The translations under genes were made by a program, and so were the position numbers. Positions 27,591-36,722 of a DNA stretch of 64,000 nucleotides are shown piece by piece; the stretch's first letter is position 1; the number at the start of each line of letters is the position of its first letter. Under the pieces are notes generated by a model. That model searched no databases. It saw only the letters and a list, made by a program, of their open reading frames with translations, and was not told the origin of the DNA. The DNA is taken from contig CASFRS010000005.1 in NCBI GenBank assembly GCA_949297125.1, positions 48,748-112,747 on the forward strand. Direction: 5' to 3'. The stretch comes from an uncultured Bacteroidales bacterium (GTDB lineage: Bacteria > Bacteroidota > Bacteroidia > Bacteroidales > G3-4614).

Positions 27591-29360
27591 ATGACAGACA
27601 ACACTCCGGCGGGAATAAGCAGGATATTCGAGGAAACGGAACAGGGAACGCTCCTTTCATACAGGCGCAGTACCCCGGTAATAGGGATAACTTCCAACCA
27701 GAAAGAAGATACCTCTCGGGTGGCCAACCATTACGTAAGGTCGGTAATAGCCGCAGGCGGCATACCGCTGGTGATACCGCAGTGCAGCGACCTTTCCCTG
27801 CTTGGCGGGATACTCGGGCGTATCGACGCCCTGCTCCTTACCGGCGGCGGCGACATATCGCCCCGGCTTCTCGGACAGGAGAGCATTCCGCAGATAGACT
27901 GTGTGGACGAAGGGCGCGACCGCGAAGAGATAGCTCTCGTGCGGATGGCCATGCAGCGGCAGATGCCTTTGCTCGGAATCTGTCGCGGACATCAGGTGTT
28001 GAATGCGGCGTGCGGCGGAACGAACTACCGCGACATTCCTTCCGAACACCCATTTCCCGTACTTGAACATTCCCAGAAAGAAGCCCGCAACATACCCACC
28101 CATACCGTAAGGATAGCGGAAGGGTCGCTTCTCGGGCGTATACTCGGAGTAAGGGAGATTGCCGTAAATTCGTTCCATCATCAAGGGGTGTCGGGCGTAG
28201 CGCCGGGGTTCATACAGACGGCAGCAGCCGACGACGGCATAAACGAAGCTATCGAGTTGCCTCACTACCCGGTGCTCGGCGTGCAGTGGCATCCTGAGCC
28301 CATGGCGGCCGAAGGGGACGAGAAGATGCTCGCCCTGTTCCGCTGGCTTACCGATGAGGCTGCAATCTATTCGCATGCGCGCGAGTTCCACCGCCGCGAA
28401 CTGTCGCTCGACTCGCATTGCGATACGCCGATGCTGTTCGGTTCCAGAATAGACATCGGGGTGCGTGATGCGCGCTGCAAGGTAGACATTCCCAAACTGC
28501 GCGACGGCGGGATAGACGCCGAATGCATGGTAGCCTACATCCCGCAGCGCGGCCGCGATGCGGAAGGGACGGCAGCAGCCGTAAACCTCTGTGCGTCGAT
28601 ACTGGACGAACTCTCCGCCCAGATAGGGCGCAACGCCGACAAGGCGGTACAGGTGCGCAACCGGGCCGAAGCGGAAGCGGCTAAAGCCTCAGGCAGGAAA
28701 GGGATTTTCTTCGGCATAGAGAACGGCTACGGCATTGGCGGCGATATTTCCCTGCTTGAAAAATACCGCGACAAGGGGGTGGTGTACATGACCCTCTGCC
28801 ACAACGGCGACAACGACATATGCGATTCGGCGAAAGGAAACGGCGAGCATGGAGGGTTGAGCGCCTTCGGACGGGAAGTGGTGCACCGCATGAATGACCT
28901 CGGAATAATGATAGACGTATCGCACGCATCCGATGCGACGTTCGCCGACGTGATGAAAGAGAGCCGTGCGCCCTTCATCGCATCCCATTCGTCGTGCAGG
29001 GCCTTGTGCGGCCACAGGCGGAATCTTACCGATACGCAGATAAGGGCGCTGGCGGCAAAGGGCGGGGTAGTGCAGATATGCATATACGACGATTTCCTCT
29101 CCGACGACGGCAAGGCCGATGTGCGTACCGTGGCCGACCACATAGACCATGTGGTGGAGATTGCCGGAGTGGATTACGCAGGCATCGGTTCCGATCTGGA
29201 CGGGGGTGGGGGAGTACCCGGGTGCAATGCAGCCAACGAACTTGTAAACATCACCTGCGAGCTGTTGCGGCGCGGATACTGCGACGGCGACCTCAAAAAA
29301 ATATGGGGAGCGAATTTCCTGCGTGTAATGGAGCAGGTACAGTCATTGCGTAAACAATAA
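27591..29360 (+). CDS. Fusion: class I glutamine amidotransferase-like (peptidase C26) domain plus M19 dipeptidase domain
   Basis: 589 residues in two parts. Residues about 28-255 are a gamma-glutamyl hydrolase/PuuD-like class I amidotransferase: LTGGGDISP, nucleophile Cys 131 in GICRGHQVLNA, and His 234/Glu 236 in VQWHPEP complete the triad. Residues about 270-585 are a renal-dipeptidase (M19) barrel: SLDSHCDTP gives the first zinc His 276 and Asp 278, FFGIENGYG the bridging Glu, HNGDND and IASHSSCRALCGHRRN later ligands, GIGSDLDGG the final Asp. Both active sites look intact, so the enzyme may release a gamma-glutamyl group and then split the dipeptide (for example Cys-Gly-type substrates), by inference. 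No signal peptide. Next gene starts five bases later. Confidence 0.88.
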   Translation: MTDNTPAGISRIFEETEQGTLLSYRRSTPVIGITSNQKEDTSRVANHYVRSVIAAGGIPLVIPQCSDLSLLGGILGRIDALLLTGGGDISPRLLGQESIPQIDCVDEGRDREEIALVRMAMQRQMPLLGICRGHQVLNAACGGTNYRDIPSEHPFPVLEHSQKEARNIPTHTVRIAEGSLLGRILGVREIAVNSFHHQGVSGVAPGFIQTAAADDGINEAIELPHYPVLGVQWHPEPMAAEGDEKMLALFRWLTDEAAIYSHAREFHRRELSLDSHCDTPMLFGSRIDIGVRDARCKVDIPKLRDGGIDAECMVAYIPQRGRDAEGTAAAVNLCASILDELSAQIGRNADKAVQVRNRAEAEAAKASGRKGIFFGIENGYGIGGDISLLEKYRDKGVVYMTLCHNGDNDICDSAKGNGEHGGLSAFGREVVHRMNDLGIMIDVSHASDATFADVMKESRAPFIASHSSCRALCGHRRNLTDTQIRALAAKGGVVQICIYDDFLSDDGKADVRTVADHIDHVVEIAGVDYAGIGSDLDGGGGVPGCNAANELVNITCELLRRGYCDGDLKKIWGANFLRVMEQVQSLRKQ

Positions 29361-29365
29361 CGGAA

Positions 29366-30349
29366 ATGAAAAGGATAAAATTCTGCATATCGCTGCTGCT
29401 GCTTGTCGGAACAATAGCCTCGTGCGGCGGAGGGAAGGCGACAGCATCATCGTCCGGCAGCGGACAGGCGGCCGTGCCGGCATTCAATGCCGACAGCGCG
29501 TACGAATACACCCGCCGGCAACTTGAATTCGGGTACAGGATACCCAATACCCCGGCCCATAAGGCGACTGCCGCATACCTCCAGGGCGAACTGGCCCGGC
29601 ACGGGGCGGAAGTAACGCCGCAGGCGGCCCGGGTTACGGCATACGACGGCACCGGGTTGGACATAGTGAACATAATAGGGAGTTTCGCCCCCGAAAAGAA
29701 GAAGAGGGTTCTGCTTATGGCGCACTGGGACAGCCGTCCCTACGCCGACAACGACCCCGACCCGGCAAACCACCGCAAACCGATACCCGGTGCGGACGAC
29801 GGGGCGGCTTCGGTTGCCGTTCTGCTTGAAATAGCCCGCCAGATAGGGAACGATTCCCCATCGGTGGGAGTAGACATAATCTTTTTCGATGCCGAAGATT
29901 ACGGTGCGCCGTACTTTGCCGCCTCCGCAACCGACCCCGACCTTTCGTGGTGTCTCGGCTCGCAGTACTGGAGCAGGAATCCGCACAATCCGGGTTACAG
30001 GGCCGATTTCGGCATACTTCTCGATATGGTCTCGGGGCGGGGCAGCGTTTTTTACAAGGAGCAGTTCTCCCGTATGTATGCTCCGGCCGTTGTGGACAAA
30101 ATATGGAATGAGGCGGCAAACATCGGGTATGCCTCCTACTTCGTTTCACAGACGGGGTGCGCCGTAACGGACGACCACTATTTCGTGAACGAGTATGCCG
30201 GCATACCGTGTGTGGACATAATCGCCTATACCGACGAAAGCTGTTTCCCGCCTTACTGGCATACGCTCGGCGACGATATGGACAATATTGACAGGAATAC
30301 GATGAAGGCTGTGGGAGAGACGGTCTTGTCGGTAATATATAAGGAATGA
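29366..30349 (+). CDS. Type II glutaminyl-peptide cyclotransferase (M28 fold), lipoprotein
   Basis: 327 residues. Converts N-terminal Gln of exported proteins to pyroglutamate. Lipoprotein signal peptide with lipobox IASC (Cys 20); the residues after it (GGGKATAS) lack the acidic surface-export signal, so the protein should face the periplasm. The M28-like zinc fold shows MAHWDSRPYADNDPD, GADDGAASVAVLLEIAR (metal Asp), FFDAEDYG (catalytic Glu) and SYWHT-like PPYWHTLGDD (metal His). The whole C-terminal half, including WCLGSQYW and DIVDK-like AVVDKIWN, follows the P. gingivalis glutaminyl cyclase pattern rather than aminopeptidases. Overlaps sufE by four bases. Confidence 0.85.
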   Translation: MKRIKFCISLLLLVGTIASCGGGKATASSSGSGQAAVPAFNADSAYEYTRRQLEFGYRIPNTPAHKATAAYLQGELARHGAEVTPQAARVTAYDGTGLDIVNIIGSFAPEKKKRVLLMAHWDSRPYADNDPDPANHRKPIPGADDGAASVAVLLEIARQIGNDSPSVGVDIIFFDAEDYGAPYFAASATDPDLSWCLGSQYWSRNPHNPGYRADFGILLDMVSGRGSVFYKEQFSRMYAPAVVDKIWNEAANIGYASYFVSQTGCAVTDDHYFVNEYAGIPCVDIIAYTDESCFPPYWHTLGDDMDNIDRNTMKAVGETVLSVIYKE

Positions 30350-30774
30350 TGGATATGAAGAGTATTGACGAGCTGCAGGATGAGCTGATCGACGAATTTT
30401 CGGGTTTCGATGACTGGATGGACAAATATTCGCTTATCATGGATATGGCCGGCACACTGCCGCCGTTGCCCGATGAGTGCAGGACGGACGACAACCTGAT
30501 AGATGGGTGTCAGAGCCGCGTATGGCTGCAGGCCGACTATGACGGCCGTGTGCTGACGTTCCGGGCCGACAGCGACGCCCTTATAGTAAAAGGGATTGTG
30601 GCAATGCTGGTAAACGTGCTGTCGGGGCATACGCCCGACGAGATAGCCGCCAGCGACCTCTATTTCATAGAAAGGATAGGGTTGCGCGAGAACCTCTCGC
30701 CTACGCGTTCAAACGGCCTTCTCTCAATGGTAAAGCAGATGAAGTTGTACGCTGTGGCATATGCAGCAAAATAA
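30346..30774 (+). CDS. sufE: SufE family Fe-S assembly sulfur acceptor
   Basis: 142 residues, normal for SufE. Takes persulfide sulfur from the cysteine desulfurase SufS. The active Cys lies in the DGCQSRVWL loop near residue 51; LPPLPDECRTDDNLI before it and ADSDALIVKGIVAMLVNVLSGHTPDEIAA after it are family signatures; FIERIGLRENLSPTRSNGL ends the fold. Start overlaps the preceding stop (ATGA). The sufBCDS genes are not in the window, so its location inside a peptide-metabolism run is unusual. Confidence 0.93.
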   Translation: MMDMKSIDELQDELIDEFSGFDDWMDKYSLIMDMAGTLPPLPDECRTDDNLIDGCQSRVWLQADYDGRVLTFRADSDALIVKGIVAMLVNVLSGHTPDEIAASDLYFIERIGLRENLSPTRSNGLLSMVKQMKLYAVAYAAK

Positions 30775-30786
30775 GATAAGGGAACT

Positions 30787-32469
30787 ATGAGCATTTTGGG
30801 AAATCACCCTAAAGGGTTGTACGCGCTGGCATTGGCAAATACCGGCGAGAGGTTCGGGTACTATACGATGATTGCAATCTTCGTACTCTACCTTCAGGCA
30901 AAATACGGATTCTCCGAAGGGTATGCCTCTACGGTTTACGGCGCATTTCTCGCCGCCGTCTATTTCATGCCGCTGATAGGAGGCATTATGGCCGACCGGT
31001 TCGGTTACGGGAAAATGATAAACTACGGGTTCGCGATAATGTTTGCAGGCTACCTGTGCCTTTCGCTCCCGATGCACGGCGGGGCGTTCTCGCTGGCGGT
31101 AATGTTCGCCGCGCTCGTACTCATTGCAATGGGAACAGGGCTTTTCAAGGGAAACCTGCAGGTACTTATGGGGAACCTCTACGACGAACCCCGCTATTCG
31201 TCCATGCGCGATACCGCCTTCTCGATTTTTTACATGGCCATAAATCTCGGTGCGTTCTTCGCCCCGTCGGCAGCAAATGCGGTAACAGAATATTTCCTTT
31301 CCAGGAAAGGGTTCGTCTATGACGCCTCCATCCCCGCACTGGCACACGGTTACCTCGACGGGAGCATAACTGAAAGCAGCATGGAGGTCCTCGAAGGGTT
31401 GAGACAGGCGCAGCACTATTCCGGCGACATGGCTTCGTTCTGCAACTCTTATATAACGGCTGTTTCCGACTCGTACAGCTACAGTTTCGGCGTAGCATGC
31501 CTGTCGCTGATACTGTCGGTATTGATTTACCGCGTATTCCGCAAGACATACATACACGCCGATTGCCGCTCTTCGCAGCGTACGGACAAAGGGGAGGAAA
31601 CCATAGCCGCAGTTGCCGGCGAACTGACTCCCGGGCAGACGCGCAAACGCATCGTGGCCCTGCTTCTGGTATTCGCCATAGTGATATTCTTCTGGATGGC
31701 TTTCCACCAGAACGGGCTGACGCTTACGTTCTTCGCCCGCGACTATACGGCGCACCTGATAACTGGCGACGGGCGCATGTGGTTCGATACCGTTACCCTT
31801 ACCTGCGCCATAGTCTTTATCTATTCGCTGGTATTCCTTTTCCGTTCGGCCACCATGCGCGGCCGGATCTTCTCGGTATCGGCAGCCATGGTTGCGGCAG
31901 CCACGGCCATATACCGGTATAACACCGCGGAAGAAGTGGTTTCAATAAACCCGTCCATATTCCAGCAGTTCAATCCGTTCTTCGTAATAGTCCTCACTCC
32001 TCTGTCGGTATGGATTTTCTCCATGCTGGCAAAACGGGGCAAAGAACCGTCCGCCCCGCGCAAGATAGGGTACGGAATGATTGTTGCCGCCGCCGCGTTC
32101 ATGATACTCGCGGCCGGTTCGGCGGGGCTTATGACCCCCGACCAGGTTAAGGCGGCCGGCGTAAGCAGCCGCCTTGTCTCGCCCGATTGGCTCATATACA
32201 CTTATCTGAGCCTTACGTTCGCCGAACTGCTGCTCTCCCCTATGGGAATATCGTTCGTGTCGAAAGTGGCTCCCCCGCGCTATAAAGGGGCAATGATGGG
32301 GTGCTGGTTCGCGGCCACTGCAATCGGCAACTATCTTGTATCGGTAGTAGGGTATTTGTGGGGCGGCCTGCCCCTGTGGTGCGTATGGGGCGTGCTTATG
32401 GCATGTTGTCTGCTGTCGGCCGTAATAATATTCTCTCTGATGAAGAGAATAGAGGCCGCAACCCGATAA
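30787..32469 (+). CDS. POT-family proton-dependent oligopeptide transporter
   Basis: 560 residues, about 14 membrane helices. The N-terminal family signature is HPKGLYALALANTGERFGYYTM with the ExxER-type proton-coupling segment (here NTGERFGYY); the second signature region is GTGLFKGNLQVLMGNLY. A soluble loop near 260-290 (charged, with GELTPGQTRKRI) separates the bundles; MTPDQVKAAG and SPMGISFVSKVAPPRYKGAMMG are in the C-terminal bundle. Imports di- and tripeptides across the inner membrane. Twelve bases after sufE and in the same run as a dipeptidase, which supports peptide nutrition. Confidence 0.92.
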   Translation: MSILGNHPKGLYALALANTGERFGYYTMIAIFVLYLQAKYGFSEGYASTVYGAFLAAVYFMPLIGGIMADRFGYGKMINYGFAIMFAGYLCLSLPMHGGAFSLAVMFAALVLIAMGTGLFKGNLQVLMGNLYDEPRYSSMRDTAFSIFYMAINLGAFFAPSAANAVTEYFLSRKGFVYDASIPALAHGYLDGSITESSMEVLEGLRQAQHYSGDMASFCNSYITAVSDSYSYSFGVACLSLILSVLIYRVFRKTYIHADCRSSQRTDKGEETIAAVAGELTPGQTRKRIVALLLVFAIVIFFWMAFHQNGLTLTFFARDYTAHLITGDGRMWFDTVTLTCAIVFIYSLVFLFRSATMRGRIFSVSAAMVAAATAIYRYNTAEEVVSINPSIFQQFNPFFVIVLTPLSVWIFSMLAKRGKEPSAPRKIGYGMIVAAAAFMILAAGSAGLMTPDQVKAAGVSSRLVSPDWLIYTYLSLTFAELLLSPMGISFVSKVAPPRYKGAMMGCWFAATAIGNYLVSVVGYLWGGLPLWCVWGVLMACCLLSAVIIFSLMKRIEAATR

Positions 32470-32492
32470 TCCCCGGAGCGGCCCGCATATGA

Positions 32493-32539
32493 AAATTCCC
32501 GTTAAAAGTGTTGTTTTAAAACTCTTTTAACGGGAATTT
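32493..32539. terminator. Bidirectional hairpin between the POT gene and hup
   Basis: AAATTCCCGTTAAAAG (32493-32508) pairs perfectly with CTTTTAACGGGAATTT (32524-32539). A/T-rich ends allow termination from both convergent sides. Confidence 0.75.
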
Positions 32540-32638
32540 CTGTCGCCTTGTTTTATTCTCCTCTCCTTACTCATTTTTCAGCAACATACCGCCGCAATTT
32601 GTACAGGGCGGTGCTGAGAAGGGGATGACAGGGCAGAA

Positions 32639-32911
32639 CTATTTTACTTTGTCTGCCAATTCGGCTCCGGCTTTGAACTTAACCACTTTCTTTGCAGGTA
32701 TGGTTATTTTTTCCTTGGTTGCGGGGTTGATTCCGGTTCTTTCGCCTTTTTCATTAACGGAGAATGTCCCGAAACCTACTAATGCAACTTTGTCTCCTTT
32801 GGCCATTGCGTCGGAAACTGCGCAAATAAAAGCTTCGAGGGCTTTTTTTGCATCCACTTTCGAGAGTCCTGCCTGTTCAGCAATAGCGTTGATTAATTCT
32901 GATTTGTTCAT
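32639..32911 (-). CDS. hup: HU-family DNA-binding protein
   Basis: 90 residues, the exact length of HU. MNKSELINAIAEQAGLSKVDAKKALEAF forms the dimerisation helices; VALVGFGTFSVNEK is the saddle; the DNA-intercalating arm is ERTGINPATKEKITIPAKKVVKFKAG with the conserved Pro at its tip. Nucleoid-compacting architectural protein, probably abundant. Its promoter (32972-33001) is one of the best in the window. Confidence 0.97.
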   Translation of the reverse strand: MNKSELINAIAEQAGLSKVDAKKALEAFICAVSDAMAKGDKVALVGFGTFSVNEKGERTGINPATKEKITIPAKKVVKFKAGAELADKVK

Positions 32912-32971
32912 AAAGCTATATTTTTATAATTAGTTATTGGAGAGGTGAAAATATCATCCTCGAAGTCTTTG

Positions 32972-33001
32972 CAAATATAACGATATAAAATTAATACCCA
33001 A
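32972..33001 (-). promoter_or_regulatory. Promoter of hup
   Basis: Minus strand: TTG (complement of 32999-33001), 19 bases, TATATTTG (complement of 32972-32979). Leader of about 55 bases. Confidence 0.72.
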
Positions 33002-33057
33002 TATGTTAATCCGATATTTTTTGAAAAAAAGTCAAAAAATATAGAGTAGCTGCATAT

Positions 33058-33092
33058 TTTGTCGGCGCAACCCGGAAATTTCCCTAATTTTG
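33058..33092 (+). promoter_or_regulatory. Promoter of the rhomboid gene
   Basis: TTTG at 33058-33061 and TAATTTTG at 33085-33092; the -7 is perfect, the spacing of 23 is longer than usual. Transcription would start about 85 bases before the ATG. Confidence 0.5.
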
Positions 33093-33183
33093 CATGCACG
33101 GAGTTTTTCCGTACCCGTATATACGTAAAACAATTCCTTACGCTGCCAGGTTTATATGGCAAGCGGCAAATTGCAGATAACTT

Positions 33184-33900
33184 ATGTCTTTCGGACGCTC
33201 GTTTTTCTCAAGCATACCCCCGGTTACCAAAAATCTGGTAATAATAAATTTCCTGATATGGCTGGCGTCGGTGGTGATGCTGAAACGTTACGGATTCTCG
33301 CTTGCCGATTATCTGGGACTGCACTATGTAACGGCCGACAACTTCAATGCCGCCCAGTTCATCACCTACATGTTCATGCACGACACCTCTTCGATAGGGC
33401 ATGTCTTCTTCAACATGTTTTCGGTCTTTATCTTCGGCCGTACGCTCGAGGCGGTATGGGGGTCGAGGCGTTTCCTGATATATTACGTAACCACTGGTAT
33501 CGGTGCCGGCATAATACAGGAACTCGTCTGGTTCATACCCCTTATAGGGGTATCCGGCGTATCCGTCCCCACCGTTTTCGGCACTTCCGTAACCATTCCG
33601 GTAGAGGAGTATGTTACGCTGCTCAATACGATAGGGGCATCGGGGGCCGTATTCGGCATACTTCTGGCGTTCGGGATGCTCTTCCCCAATGCAGAACTCT
33701 ATATAATGTTCATCCCCATACCCGTAAAGGCCAAGTACTTCGTAGCCTTTTACGGCCTTATAGAACTCTTTTACGGCGTGGCGAATGTCATGGGCGACAA
33801 CGTGGCCCATTTTGCCCATTTGGGCGGCATGCTGTTCGGGTTCTTCCTTATCAGGTACTGGCGGAAAAAAGGGATAGGGGGGAGCGGTCCGTATTTTTAA
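33184..33900 (+). CDS. Rhomboid family intramembrane serine protease
   Basis: 238 residues with six membrane segments. Catalytic Ser 153 in GASGAVFG on helix 4 and His 212 in HFAHLGGM on helix 6; the L1-loop HDTSSIGHVFFNMFSVFIFG carries the conserved H..HxxxNM pattern, and the WGSRRFLIYY segment follows. Cleaves membrane-spanning segments of client proteins; clients unknown. Starts at the ATG 33184 preceded by a leader without Shine-Dalgarno. Gene 33913 follows after 12 bases. Confidence 0.93.
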   Translation: MSFGRSFFSSIPPVTKNLVIINFLIWLASVVMLKRYGFSLADYLGLHYVTADNFNAAQFITYMFMHDTSSIGHVFFNMFSVFIFGRTLEAVWGSRRFLIYYVTTGIGAGIIQELVWFIPLIGVSGVSVPTVFGTSVTIPVEEYVTLLNTIGASGAVFGILLAFGMLFPNAELYIMFIPIPVKAKYFVAFYGLIELFYGVANVMGDNVAHFAHLGGMLFGFFLIRYWRKKGIGGSGPYF

Positions 33901-33912
33901 AAGGTCTCGGAA

Positions 33913-35022
33913 ATGGGAATATTGCGGCGTACTTATAATTCGGTAGGTGCGATAGCAGGCATCTTTGCCGGGGTATTGCTGGTGGTGTCGTCATACGCCC
34001 ATCTGGTTTCGCCCGAGAAATTCCACTATATGGCATATGCGGCCATAATCTTTCCCGGAGTGCTGCTTCTCAACCTGCTGCTGTTGCTCTTTTGGACGGT
34101 TCAGTGGAACAAGGTGGCGCTGATAACGCTCTTCTCCATGCTGCTGTGTGCGGGGCAGATTTTCCTGTATTCTCCCGTGCACGTGATACCTCAGCAGCAG
34201 AAGGGGGGGGACACACTGTCGCTCCTTACGTACAACGTTTGCGCCTTTTCGCAATACGCCAGACATAATTCAAAGAAAAGCAACCCCATAATTGAGTATG
34301 TAAAAAAATCGGGAGCGGACATAGTCTGCCTGCAAGAGTACGGTTACAGCACGACAGGCAGGGACTTGGGCCGGGTAAATATCGATACCGCCCTTACAAA
34401 AATTTATCCATACAGAGCCGTTTTTGTACACGGGGGCGACTGGATAACGCAGCTGGGCATAGCCTGCTATTCCAGGTATCCCATTACCGATACCGTGCAT
34501 ATCCTGTCGCCTGGGCAGAACAGTTCCATTCTTTGCACCCTCGACGTAAACGGCCGGGAGTTGTCATTGGTGGTAAACCATTTGGCATCCAACAAACTAT
34601 CGCTTAAGGACCGCGGTTTTTTCAAATACCTGTCCAATCACCCGGACAAGATAGACGAATATCAGGAAGGCATAAAAAAACACCTCGTACGCAAATTCGG
34701 GCTGGCATCGATGCTCAGGGCATCGCAGGCCGATACAATATCGGCCGCCATAGCCGGATTGGGCGACAATATCATAGTCTGCGGCGATTTCAACGACACC
34801 CCGCAATCCTATACCTATAACCGCATAAGGGGCACATTGGGCGATGCCTATGAAAAGACTGGGAACGGCCCCGGCATAACCTACAACCGCGACCGTTTCT
34901 ATTTCCGTATAGACCATGTGCTGTACGGAAAAGCGTTGCGTCCGATAAAAACGGAGATAGAGCATGTATGCTATTCCGACCACTACCCGGTAAAGGTCCT
35001 TTTCGAGTGGGACGGACGCTGA
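33913..35022 (+). CDS. Membrane-anchored endonuclease/exonuclease/phosphatase family protein
   Basis: 369 residues. Three N-terminal membrane helices (GAIAGIFAGVLLVVSSYAHL, then two between 38 and 90) anchor a DNase I-like fold: LLTYNVCAFSQYA (metal Asn), VCLQEYG (catalytic Glu), VVNHLASNKL, ICGDFNDTPQSYTY (Asp/Asn pair) and RIDHVLYG plus SDHYPVKVLF (final Asp-His). The domain faces the periplasm by the positive-inside rule. Phospho-diester substrate (nucleic acid, lipid or other) is not predictable. Twelve bases after the rhomboid gene, a pairing that looks like one operon. Confidence 0.88.
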   Translation: MGILRRTYNSVGAIAGIFAGVLLVVSSYAHLVSPEKFHYMAYAAIIFPGVLLLNLLLLLFWTVQWNKVALITLFSMLLCAGQIFLYSPVHVIPQQQKGGDTLSLLTYNVCAFSQYARHNSKKSNPIIEYVKKSGADIVCLQEYGYSTTGRDLGRVNIDTALTKIYPYRAVFVHGGDWITQLGIACYSRYPITDTVHILSPGQNSSILCTLDVNGRELSLVVNHLASNKLSLKDRGFFKYLSNHPDKIDEYQEGIKKHLVRKFGLASMLRASQADTISAAIAGLGDNIIVCGDFNDTPQSYTYNRIRGTLGDAYEKTGNGPGITYNRDRFYFRIDHVLYGKALRPIKTEIEHVCYSDHYPVKVLFEWDGR

Positions 35023-35071
35023 CCGCCTGCGTCGGCTCACGTCTCCTTCCCACGCCTCCTCTGCGGGTATG

Positions 35072-36673
35072 TTATTTACCCTTCTCTTTCACCCCCAGCA
35101 GGGAGTTGTATTCCGCATCGTCGTTTATAATTTCCAGGGCGCGCAGCAGGGCGTCGTTAGCGGCGTTGGTAATTTTGAAATATGTGGAGGAATCGAAAAT
35201 CTCGCGTCCTATAAGGGCTTTCAACTGCAGTTTTATAAGCGGCAGGGAATGCTCCAGTTCTTCTGTCCCGACAGTTATGCCCTCCTCCCCGGAGGCTTTG
35301 CAGAGCGAAGCGATAAGGGCGTCGTCCGCATCGAACGATTCCATGAAATCGTTCTCTTTCCTGTACGTATCGGACAAGGCCTTCCGGTTGGCCTCCACAT
35401 AATCGGCGGCAACGCGCGGCAGCACCCCTTTTGCAATTATGTCGCGGTGGAAATCGGAATATCTTGTCGTGTCCAGCGGGATAAAGCAGTCGGGCATTAT
35501 GCCGCCCCCTCCATATACCGTGCGGCGGTTCTTGAACGTGTAGAACTTGAGCGAGTCGGCGAGATGGATGCTGTCGGCGCAGACAAGCTCGCCGTGGTTG
35601 TACCGTTCTATCAAATCCATTCCGTAAGCCTTGTTGCCCTTGTCGTAGGGGCGTTGTATGGAGCGCCCGGTAGGGGTGAAGTAGCGGGCAGTCGTAAGTT
35701 TTATCATTGAGCCGTCAGGGAGCTGTACCGGCCTTTGGACAAGCCCTTTCCCGAAACTCCTTCGGCCCACTATCACGCCTCTGTCCCAGTCCTGTACCGC
35801 ACCGGCCAGAATCTCGGAGGCGGAAGCCGAATTCTCATCGATAAGTATAATCAGTTTCCCGTCCCTGAACAACCCTCTGTCGGCGGCCCGCTCCTCGTTT
35901 CTCGGCGACCGTCGCCCTTCGGTATAGACAATCAGCTCCCCCTTGTCGAGCAACATGTTGGCAATGCGTGTCGCAGCCGACATGTATCCGCCCCCGTTGC
36001 CCTGAAGGTCTATTATAAGCGACTTCATCCGTTTCAGCCGTATCATCTTCACCACCTCCTCCACGAACTCCTCGAAGGTGGTTGCGGCAAAACGGCTCAG
36101 TTTTACGTAACCGGTACGTTTGTCCACCATATAGGCCGCATCTATGCTGTAAAGGGGAATCTGGTCGCGGGTAATCTTGAACGGGAGCAGCCCCTTTTCC
36201 CCGCTGCGCTTAACCAGTAAGTTCACCGTAGTGCCCCGTTTGCCGCGCAGCATCCCCTTTATCTCGGACGCCGTCTTGTCGATTCCGGCCACCAGCGTGT
36301 CGTTTATGAAGACAATCTTGTCGCCTGCGGCCATACCGCATTTTTCCGACGGGCCACCGGCTATCGTCTGCAATACGTAGGCCGTATCGCGCTGCATCAT
36401 GAACTGGATTCCTATCCCGTCAAAATTCCCCTCCAGATTCTCGCTCATCTCCCTGACCTCATCGCGGGTCATGTACGACGAGTGGGGGTCCAGTTCCTCC
36501 AGCATGGCCCTTATGCCGGCTTCCACCAGGCTGCTTTCATCTACCGAGTCGACGTACAGTGAGGTAATGGCATAATCGGCCAGCATAAGTTTGCGTGCCT
36601 CGTCCGACATTTTTATCTGGGCATGTGCGCCCAACGCGGCCATGACCGCCGTAACAAGCAAAAACCGTTTCAT
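35072..36673 (-). CDS. S41 family C-terminal processing peptidase
   Basis: 533 residues. Signal peptide ends AHA/Q (18/19), so the mature protein starts with Gln. Residues about 75-165 are a PDZ domain (FDGIGIQFMMQRDTAYVLQTIAGGPSEK...AAGDKIVFINDTLV). The protease core has DLQGNGGGYM, the nucleophile Ser 286 in NSASASEILAG and the general base Lys 309 in RSFGKGLVQ, the usual Ser-Lys dyad. Periplasmic tail-specific protease for damaged or secreted proteins. Third gene of parE-coaD-S41, 49 bases after coaD. The C-terminal 150 residues form the helical extension usual in Bacteroidota members. Confidence 0.92.
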   Translation of the reverse strand: MKRFLLVTAVMAALGAHAQIKMSDEARKLMLADYAITSLYVDSVDESSLVEAGIRAMLEELDPHSSYMTRDEVREMSENLEGNFDGIGIQFMMQRDTAYVLQTIAGGPSEKCGMAAGDKIVFINDTLVAGIDKTASEIKGMLRGKRGTTVNLLVKRSGEKGLLPFKITRDQIPLYSIDAAYMVDKRTGYVKLSRFAATTFEEFVEEVVKMIRLKRMKSLIIDLQGNGGGYMSAATRIANMLLDKGELIVYTEGRRSPRNEERAADRGLFRDGKLIILIDENSASASEILAGAVQDWDRGVIVGRRSFGKGLVQRPVQLPDGSMIKLTTARYFTPTGRSIQRPYDKGNKAYGMDLIERYNHGELVCADSIHLADSLKFYTFKNRRTVYGGGGIMPDCFIPLDTTRYSDFHRDIIAKGVLPRVAADYVEANRKALSDTYRKENDFMESFDADDALIASLCKASGEEGITVGTEELEHSLPLIKLQLKALIGREIFDSSTYFKITNAANDALLRALEIINDDAEYNSLLGVKEKGK

Positions 36674-36722
36674 AATGCAGGTGTGTTGAATAAGATATCA
36701 GATGGTTTAGGGGAACAGTCTT

